A stretch of 64,000 nucleotides of DNA from Flaveria trinervia (taxonomy: Eukaryota > Streptophyta > Magnoliopsida > Asterales > Asteraceae), in NCBI GenBank assembly GCA_025506515.1, contig CM046443.1:87057485-87121484 (forward strand). The letters run 5' to 3'. This document shows, one piece after another, positions 56,521 through 64,000 of the stretch; within the stretch, counting starts at the first letter, position 1, and each line of letters begins with the position of its first letter. The position numbers were made by a program, and so were the translations under genes. The notes beneath the pieces are model-generated. The model made no database searches and was not told the origin of the DNA. It was given only the letters and a program-made list of their open reading frames with translations.

Positions 56521-57376
56521 GGTTGGGCACCCGGTATCAAGTCAATTTTGAACTTGATCTCATGGTCTAGTGGCACTCGTGGTAAGTCTTTGGGAAACAC
56601 GTCTAGGAAATCACACACAACCGGTACATCAGACAGTTGTGGTGTTGGCGTATCTATACCCATTACGTAGGCCAAGTAGGCACTACACCCATGCCTCATG
56701 CACTTTCCCACCATCGCCATTGAAATCACTTTCGGGATCTTCGTGACTCGATCACCATAAACCATCACCGAACTCCTGTCAGGCGCTGCCAGTTAAATCA
56801 TCTTCTTGCGCACACAATGTTCGCCTGTAGTCCGCTAACCAATCCATTCCTAGGACTACATCGAACCTGCCTAAGGTCATCACGACGGTCTAACAAGAAA
56901 CCTATGACCTTCTAATTCAATGTCACAACCTTCTATCATCTCAGAAATCCTGATAGACTTACCTATGGCAGTTTCTACATCAAAGGGATTATCTAAATTC
57001 TTACTAATAACAGGCAATTTAGCACAGATTGTAGCAGAAATAAAACTTTTACTAGCACCAGAATCAAATAACATAGACGCTGGAGTTTGGTTTACTAGAA
57101 ACGTACCTCACATAACATCCGGGTCTGTCCTAGCCTCCTCTTGCGTCATCGTGAATGCTCTGGCGCTTGCCCTCTGCCCCTCGGTCCTGACCGCCTTTTT
57201 CCTTGCACTGAACTTTCAACCCTCGGCTTCTTGCATTCCCGACTCATGTGGCCCTCCTCGCCGCAAGTATAGCACCTCCTTACCCCACAGTTCTTTGCCA
57301 CATATCTAGTCCTCCCATAATAGAAACAAACATTGGATCCCACTCTACATTCCTCAGTGTGCTCTCTTCCACACTT
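56521..57376 (-). pseudogene. Gypsy-B gag C-terminus and protease
   Basis: Gag knuckles CFYYGRTRYVAKNC (first Cys-x2-Cys damaged) and CYTCGEEGHMSREC at about 57,325-57,240. The protease has MLFDSGASKSFISATICAKL at about 57,074. The linker 56,768-56,499 runs to RT (DVFPKDLPRVPLDHEIKFKI). The frame is interrupted near 57,090 and 56,870. Gag upstream is lost to the Copia-4 insertion. Confidence 0.7.
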
Positions 57377-58123
57377 TGTTAGGGCCGTGTACATATGGAG
57401 TACTAATGGTTTCTATGTGAAACTAGATCAAATAGTGTGGAATCCTATTTGATTAGTGATCCAATCAGTGAGAACGATAACCTGATCGATCTAACGATGA
57501 AACAAACATTAAGAATGAGTAGAAATCGATCAAGAACAAACTATGAAGTTGGATTGGGTGTTTTGGACTCTCTAGATGGCTAGGGTTTATGTATATTTGA
57601 AGTCTCTTTCCCAGTATTATGTTCTTCCACGAAATAAGTGGTATTTATAGGTTTGAAGCTGTCATTCCTACGACCGAACCATTAGCATGGTTTAGTCGTG
57701 CGACTGAGTCATGCGATTGAGTCATATGCATGACTGAAGGTTCAGTCGTGCGACTGAGTCAATCTTATGCCTCAGTCATACGACTGATCCATTCTCCTAG
57801 TTCACTCGTGCGACTAGTTCATAATATGGTTCATTCATGCGTATGGTCCATAAGTATGGTCCATTAGCATGAATAATCACCCGACTAAGTTGAACACATT
57901 TCCCGATCATTATTGACTGAGAATTGTGTACAACAATCTCAAACCTATATATGAAGTTCATACATATGACTTATACTTAACACAATAATAAGATGAAATA
58001 ATCAAATATAAATAAACATCAAGGCATATATCTTATTTCATCTCATCATCACATTACACAAATGTAAGACATGAAAGACTTTTACATTTTAAGCACATAA
58101 AATAGGAACATCATGTATCTACA
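57377..58123 (-). repeat. Copia-4 3' LTR
   Basis: On the plus strand it runs from TGTTAGGGCCG to ATGTATCTACA. It is 747 bp and shares CCAATCAGTGAGAAC and the TATA/palindrome block with the other family members. The adjoining tract AACTCCTTTTCAACC is a decayed polypurine tract. Confidence 0.8.
57642..57846 (-). promoter_or_regulatory. Copia-4 LTR promoter: phased palindromes plus TATA box
   Basis: On the plus strand, unit starts are 57,663, 57,693, 57,723, 57,743, 57,773, 57,803 and 57,833 (spacing 30, 30, 20, 30, 30, 30). TATAAATA on the minus strand occupies 57,649-57,642, leaving 13 nt to the nearest unit. The register is identical to Copia-2. Confidence 0.7.
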
Positions 58124-61100
58124 AACTCCTTTTCAACCTAGTTTACCCTATTGTCTAACATTCTTCATATGCTCTTGAAACTTCTCGTACTTCTCTTCTC
58201 TAGTGACTCCCGTGTGTATCTAAAACACGAAGAAGAGCCGTATAACCTGTTGGAATTGAAGAGCTTGTACAATGTCTTGCGTGTCATAAAACAGTGGCCA
58301 CTTATATAAAGTGTAAACATCATCAGCAGACAAGTTAGTAAGCCACATTCGGTCAAATACCCTGATAGTCTCTATCTTCCCATCACTGTTCAAAACTATG
58401 ACCGCTTCTCCTGTCCTCTAATCATAATACCACCATTTGAAGTGTGGAGTGAAGTCCTGAGGCATTTCCCATAAGGGAATCTTAGACATTATGCATGGGG
58501 GACTCTACTTCAACACCACCTTCAGTCTTCCAGATATAGGATCAACTTCAGACTTATGAATGAACCTCTTAGGTTGTTGAGGTCTGAAGTTTACCCATTT
58601 GATGTGGTATTCTTTCTTCAATGCTGCCTCAAACCATCCAACATCTTTCTTAGGTTGGCATACAAAAGATCTAAGCATGCCAGTCGGTTGAGCTCAAACA
58701 GGAAGAGTCTTCAGATCATGTGGATATCTGATGTACTCAATCCCTTTCTCCCTTTTAACAGCACAAACTTCCAAGTCTTCAAAATATGCCCTGCGATAAT
58801 TTTGCCTGACACTTTCTAATGTATCTTGACTCTGTAAAAATTGGTGTAGGCATTCAGCTTTGGAGGTGCGTGTTGGGCTTTCATTTCAGTAAAACAAGCT
58901 GCTCATTCAGCTTTCTTTAAGTCAACATTTTTGATTTGAAGCTTGGGCTTTACTTTCATCTTTCTTTTTTTCTTTCTCCATCTCCTCCAGCTTATCAAAA
59001 GTATCACCGCCAAAAGTTTGACCCAAGTTGGGGATAAGGTTGCCCTCAGGGTTAGTGTACTGAGGATAGTGGTCTCCTAACATCTTCAATCTCTATTTCA
59101 TCCACATCATGTAGCTCCTCATCACTTAATACATCAACTTCTGGAGCATCTTTAACAATTTCATCTGGATTCAATCTAAACATATCAGCAAGCTACTCAT
59201 CTGTCAGATCATGGATGATCTCTCCTTCTTCAAAAGTATAGCTCACAGACCTTCTTACAATCCCTTGCAAATCAAGAATCATAGTGAGCTGAGTCTTGAG
59301 TTGCTGAAGGGGAATAACATCATAGTCCTCAGGCTGTTGAGCCTTACTCTTCCCTGTTCCTGAGTTTCTTCAGCTGGAGCTGCAAACGACGAGGGTCTTT
59401 TGAGCGCCTCTCCTGTGCAGCTTGACTTGTGGTTGATGTAGATGCATCACCTTCCTGATCATCCTCTTCATCATCATCATCATTTCTTTTATCTTTACCA
59501 CTACCTCTAACTTCCTCATCATTATTAATTCTTCTGATTCATTATCAGAAGTCTCATCATCATCATCTCCTTCATCATCACCATTACCATTAATCTTTAG
59601 GGGCTCGCTCTTTATCCCCTTCAACATTAGCATAATCTTTTTGTTCTTCTCCAATCCTTCAGTCCTTTTTACAAAAGCCATCACGAGATCATTCTGACTC
59701 TTTAGTGCATGGTGAGCTCGACCTAACGCTCTCTCGTAAGTAGTGTTCTTCTCAGTGAGCTGAGCTATCTGTTTGGCTTGGGCAGTATTGACCACCATCA
59801 GCTGGTTCATCTGATTAGCTCTCAGATTATCTGTCGCTAGAAGCTTTAGCACCAGCCGGTTAAGGCTCGCTAGCTGTTCCTCTAACCTGATAGTGGGTAG
59901 AGTAGAGACAGGTATAAGTGGGAATTGAGTGGATGTTCTGGTGTGATGAGTAGTGGGTGTAGTTGTGGATGTGGTGAAGATGGGAGGAGGAATGGAAGTG
60001 GATTGTGGTGGAGTTGTGTTGGATATTGCGGGTGAGGTGGATGTAAGTGTATGAGTTGTGGTGGAATGTTCGGTGGTAGTGGGTGTGGTGGTGGTGGTGG
60101 TAGTGGTGGTGGAAGAAGTGATCAATGTAAACCTTGTTCTCTTACCCTTCTTTCCATGGGGTTGGGCCATCCTCTTCTTCCTTGAACCCTTGTAAATTAG
60201 GGCTCCCCCTGGGCTAGTTGGCTGGTCGGGTGTGTAAGTGCGATCCGTGACATCAGTGTCATCACCCGTAGTACCAGCTTGGTGTCCACCAACCGCCTCC
60301 TTCCCTTTCTCGGTAGCCACAACACGGCTCCCGACTTGCCTGACGAGAGGCTCATCATCTGACTCATCCTCTTCCTCTATCAAAAAGTCCGGGTGGATAG
60401 CATCCTGCTCAGATCCATTTGGAGAAGAAGAAGTACTGTGTGGAGGTGGTGAAGATATGGTAGACATGTCGATGGCTCGTGAATGAGTGGGGCCAACATC
60501 TCCCTCACCTTGACCATTATCATAGTCATCATCATCGTCATCGTCTTCATCATCAGGAACCATAATGGGCTCAACATCTGAATCACTATCATCGTGATGC
60601 TACTTTTTACGAGAAGGAGCCACATAGTCCTCATAGGCCAGATCCCCAAAAAGTCTCCTGACTAGGGGCTTCACCTGCTTCCCCCGATATACCATCATCC
60701 CGCCTAAAGTGGTATCATCCATCACCTCAAGCATCACTGCATCATCTTTCTCCTTAGGCAACATAGAAAGTTTCTTATCTATAATCATCTGCAAGAAACA
60801 TTGATACATGCAGAAGCCTTCCTTGCCTTTGGCCTTAATGTTCTCGATTAGGTCGGAAAAGAGCATGCGAGAGAAACTGAACGGGTGGTTCAGTACCAGT
60901 GAAACGTATGCATTCTGGATTTGGTCCGACATCTTGTCAAATCCTCCATGCTTGGAGGCTATACATTTTAGGATCACGTGTGCCAAATACTTGAACTGCG
61001 GGCACATGTTGCTCTTGTTCAGCATGCCAGGATTAATGTCACCGACGTACTTGATCCTCAGAAACATCCCTGAACCGATAGGGGTTGAGGCTTGGTTGGG

Positions 61101-61399
61101 TAGGCTCCGTCCTCACCCTGATCTAAGACACACCTCAGATCATCTTTAGTAATCTCAATCTCTTGTCCGAAGATGGAGCACCGCATACAGTGGGGCTCAC
61201 CGGACCTGTCAACCACAGCGCTTTCCTAGAAAGCCTGTTGTATGGATCTGTAAGGTGTGCATGGGACAGAGATGGCCTTAAAGATCCTCGATCTGCGCAA
61301 AAAGGCAATAATCCCAGTAAACTCAGAAGCGTTCCAGGATGTAGCATCAAGATGAGCGCAGATGTTGTGCTTGGTGCTCATAGTCCATCTATCCGCCAT
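58124..61399 (-). pseudogene. Copia-4 accessory ORF (aORF), broken and intronless
   Basis: It starts MADRWTMSTKHNICAHLD at 61,399. N-terminal frames run to 60,600 (IKYVGDINPGMLNKSNMCPQ, VLNHPFSFSRMLFSDLIENI). The frame 60,563-59,370 (397 codons) is the longest: acidic start, Thr/Ser/Pro-rich middle (about 60,110-59,900), a long coiled coil (LEEQLASLNRLVLKLLATDN and on to 59,620), then Asp/Glu runs. The C-terminal region (59,330-58,150) carries the PHFKWWYYD and VFDRMWLTNLSADDVYTLYKW counterparts with frameshifts. At 59,325-59,360 the sequence reads straight through with no intron. No membrane span or signal peptide is seen. Confidence 0.65.
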
Positions 61400-61403
61400 A
61401 TTG

Positions 61404-61911
61404 CTACAACACAAGAAACATATACGTTAGATTGTTTGTAAGAGATAACAATTGAATTTTGGCTGATTTTGATCAATTGGTTCAATCGTGCGATTGAACC
61501 ATACGACTGAGTTTAGTCGTACGATTGAGCCTTCGACGGAGCTTAGTCGTATGCCATGCCATGCGGTTGAGTTAGTCATGCGACTGGACCCGTACGATTG
61601 ATTCATTCATGCAATTGAATCATGCGCCTGGCTAAATCGTACTACTAAGTTCATCTGGATGTCTATTCGCATCTTTCACTGTTGAACACTATAGATTTGA
61701 ATCTTTGTCAAAACATGACATTACACTTCGTGTTTAGATTCATTTGGACTGCAGAGACTCGAAATAGCACTTAGTTTCATTTAAATCAGCATTAGTGTCC
61801 ATTTAAGTGGTCTATTCTTAAGAGTTAGTCTCGGTTCATAATTTTAACCATAATCGGTCCTTAAGGGTTCAATTAACACATTCATTTGAACCTATTTCTG
61901 TTGCCAAGTAC
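61404..61911 (-). other. Predicted 5' UTR intron of the Copia-4 accessory gene
   Basis: Minus strand: donor TACAA/GTACTT at 61,911 and acceptor CTTGTGTTGTAG at 61,404, five bases before the ATG. A palindrome cluster lies inside at about 61,475-61,650. Confidence 0.4.
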
Positions 61912-62020
61912 TTGTAGATGAATGGAATGACATTTAGAATCACAAACGGAGAGTGTGTGTGTGTATGGGTGGTTTCAAAGAGTTTTTGAAGAGTGGTAGG
62001 GTATACGACTGACTAACCCC

Positions 62021-62154
62021 TTATTTATATTGTTTTAAGTTTCAGTCGTGCGACTGGACCCATACACATGCTTCAATCGTGCGACTGTGGTTCAGTCGTG
62101 CGACTGACTCATACTCCTTCAACCAGTCGTATGATTGGTTCATTCTTGTGAAAC
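62021..62154 (-). promoter_or_regulatory. Copia-4 internal promoter: phased palindromes plus TATA box
   Basis: Plus-strand unit starts are 62,043 (CAGTCGTGCGACTG), 62,074, 62,093 and 62,124 (spacing 31, 19, 31), with a decayed unit near 62,141. On the minus strand the last unit ends at 62,043 and TATAAATAA starts at 62,029, a gap of 13 nt. Confidence 0.65.
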
Positions 62155-62374
62155 AATCGCATAGATGATCCATACTCATAGTCCAATCGTGTGATTGGTT
62201 CATACTTATGGTTCATACATACGATCGGCTCATATTTATGATTCAATCGTGCGAGTGGCTCATACTTATGAGTTTGACATCATACACTTCCAAACACTTA
62301 AAATTTAACCTTTGATATATAACATTATGAACAACAATCATCTCAGACATTACCTTTTTAACTGAACATCATTT

Positions 62375-62471
62375 GATCACCTCAAACGCGATCTGTTTAA
62401 TTGGAAAACATTTGATCACCTCAGACGTGATCCTTTTAATTAAAAAACATTTGATCACCTCAGACATGATC
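62375..62471 (-). promoter_or_regulatory. Copia-4 GTCTGAG-loop hairpins
   Basis: Three units at 62,375, 62,414 and 62,453. On the minus strand the arms are GATCGC/GTGATC, GATCAC/GTGATC and GATCAT/GTGATC, and loops are GTTTGAG or GTCTGAG. Differences keep pairing through G-T wobble. A fourth, decayed copy is near 62,336. Confidence 0.6.
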
Positions 62472-62479
62472 CTTTTAAC

Positions 62480-63839
62480 TTGTGATTCACAGTGTTCATC
62501 TAGTTATATAGTCCGACATCTACGTAAAGCAAATAACAAAGACAGAAAAACAATTTGAAATAAAACAAACAAAAAAAAATCATATTTTTGTGTTTTTGGT
62601 TTGAGGTGGATTGAATTTTTTTAGATCATTTAACCGACTTTTCCTCCTCAACAAAACAACTTCAAGTTATTTTAATCATTTCTGGAAAGATTCATATGGA
62701 ATCATACAGGTATATCACAATCATTTGGGACCATTTTAGATCTATGTGGATACTAAGATTCTTATTTGTTTGAGAGTCAATATAGGAAATCATATAAGAG
62801 CTAAAAGATCCCACAAATATTTTGACTGTCGAGAGTTACAGCCACGATGATTGTCAGTATATTTGTCCACTTAAATCCATACACAGATTTTTGACTTGCA
62901 TTGGTGATGAGTTAGGTTATTTTATTTCAACAAGCATTTGTGGGTCTCATACTTATATGGTAATGAACATTCCTCAGAAGATTTTTGAGTGGTCTACGGG
63001 TATTTGACAAGAAGAAACTATTCTAAGAGCTTTCAAAGAGATGACAAGCCTCAGGTCAGTGCCATCGCACAACAGAGAGGCGCAAACAACAATGAATTCT
63101 AGAATATTAAGGTTATGCTTATCCTCAGGTCAGTGTCATCGCACAACAGAGAGGCACACAACCTATCTTCTTGTTGGAGCTCTTTTTCTTTTGCACATAA
63201 TGCACCAACAACATTTGTCATTAGCTTGATTGAACCTATTTTTTTCATGTGCCTTGCTCATTTTTATGGTCATCCGCACACATTTGTGGCGTTTATCTTG
63301 CTCGTCATCCCTTATTGGAAATGCGTTGATTGTGTTAAGCAGGGATAAGATGAGAGACCACAGTAAGTTGAACATATTAGCTTAAATTTGATTCGCAAAT
63401 GAAGTCTACTCGTCTATTGTGTTGAATCTACCGACACATCATATAATGAACTAGCAACCACTAGGTCTACTTTCTCTGTGTTATCTCAGTAGCATACCAG
63501 TGTATTATCAATTTTCCTTAATTTTACTTAGACTTCTCAGACTTGTAATTTGAATATAGCATTTTGAACCTTTAAATCCTTTCGATGTCCCAAACAATTT
63601 GTTTCGTGTGTACTATCATTTTCCATAAATTTTGAATCAAAATCATAGATATGATTTATTTGCTTTCAGCTTATTTGCGCCCCCCCCTTGTTTTTTAAGT
63701 AATTTAAAAACCGAATACTCAACTATCTCCCCCTAAAATTCTAAAACCAAAAATCTTTTTGTGTTTTCGGATTTTAAAAGACAGGAAAATAAAATAAAAA
63801 TAAAAAATAAATAAGAAAAAACTTGTCGGACTTAGAACT
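62480..63839 (-). other. Copia-4 conserved non-coding region after pol
   Basis: Collinear with the same region of Copia-1 and -2. Contains the twin motif and an internal purine tract TAGGGGGAGA (minus strand, 63,735-63,726). No coding is visible. Confidence 0.55.
63049..63154 (-). promoter_or_regulatory. Copia-4 twin 33-nt motif
   Basis: Copies at 63,122-63,154 and 63,049-63,080 on the minus strand, 73 bases apart. CCTC...GAGG and the inner GTGC-GATG-GCAC are kept in the second; the first has one change (GTGC-GATG-ACAC). Confidence 0.55.
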
Positions 63840-64000
63840 CTATTCTCCTTGAATCACATCAATTTTCTTTTTCACGCCATTAACCTCTAAAAGATATAAA
63901 AACCGAGTTTTGTCAAACGCTTTTATGTAGAGGTCGGCGCGTTGAAAATCTGTATTAATTTTAACAACATCGATTAATTTCTTTTCAAAACAGTCACGTA
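63840..64000 (-). pseudogene. pol: Copia-4 RNase H C-terminus (partial at window edge)
   Basis: The minus strand reads RDCFEKKLIDVVKI, NTDFQRADLYIKAFDKTRFL and LLEVNGVKKKIDVIQGE then a stop, matching the end of Copia-1 and Copia-2 Pol. This stretch is open, but the rest of the gene is outside the window. Confidence 0.75.

Larger units (their letters stand above)
55762..57376 (-). mobile_element. Gypsy-B internal region (minus strand), internally deleted
   Basis: Minus-strand order: gag knuckles, protease, RT N-terminal part, then a jump to the chromodomain tail, which continues across Copia-2 at 41,652. RT C-terminus, RNase H and integrase are absent at the join near 55,935. The upstream end is interrupted by Copia-4. 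Confidence 0.7.
57377..64000 (-). mobile_element. Copia-4: partial large Ty1/copia element, extends past the window
   Basis: Minus strand. Present: 3' LTR (57,377-58,123), degraded polypurine tract, aORF, 5' UTR intron, internal promoter, hairpins, twin motif and the last 160 bases of RNase H. All landmarks are collinear with Copia-1 and -2. The 5' part lies beyond 64,000, so the target duplication (left flank CACTT) cannot be tested. Confidence 0.85.

Overview
This is plant nuclear DNA made almost entirely of transposable elements. No ordinary host gene is supported. The tRNA-Met-type primer-binding sites, the AAGGGGGAG polypurine tracts, Ty1/copia and chromodomain Ty3/gypsy proteins, MITE-like elements and an AT-rich background point to an angiosperm. 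An Asteraceae source is my inference: I recall similar accessory proteins in large copia elements of that family, and I could not check this.

Layout. 1-3.7 kb is AT-rich DNA with two candidate non-autonomous DNA transposons. 3.7-7.8 kb holds a frameshifted non-LTR retroelement relic with an N-terminal Cys/His finger, a reverse transcriptase and a C-terminal restriction-like endonuclease. 8.5-22.2 kb is Copia-1 (+ strand; its 3' LTR is cut short). 22.2-23.0 kb is unassigned. 23.0-57.4 kb is a nest. Two Ty3/gypsy chromovirus relics on the minus strand, A and B, are split by Copia-3 (27,087-39,532, minus; target duplication AACTA) inside the integrase of A, and by Copia-2 (41,653-55,761, plus; target duplication ATCTC) inside the tail of B. 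Copia-4 (57,377 to beyond the window, minus) sits in the gag of B.

Copia-1, -2 and -4 are one family of very large elements; Copia-2 is 14.1 kb. Copia-3 is a more distant 12.4-kb relative. All four carry an extra gene between pol and the 3' LTR (called aORF here). It has an N-terminal domain, Thr/Pro-rich and acidic stretches, a coiled coil and, in the large family, a Trp-rich C-terminal domain. I see no signal peptide or membrane segment.

The most unusual result is regulatory. In Copia-1, -2 and -4 both the LTR and the region ahead of the aORF carry phased arrays of a 14-bp palindrome, CANTCG-NN-CGANTG. In all seven promoters I could examine, the last palindrome ends exactly 13 nt before a TATA box. 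Spacing is 30-30-20(-30-30) bp in LTRs and 31-19-31(-19) bp in internal promoters. Between pol and the internal promoter there are also hairpins with a GTCTGAG-type loop and compensatory stem changes, and a duplicated 33-nt motif. The aORF itself appears to contain a small spliceosomal intron in two copies that is absent from the third. Copia-3 has an analogous layout built on a different palindrome. I infer a two-promoter retrotransposon, with an internal promoter sharing its cis-code with the LTR and driving a candidate regulatory protein. Most coding regions here are broken, so the elements are probably not autonomous today.
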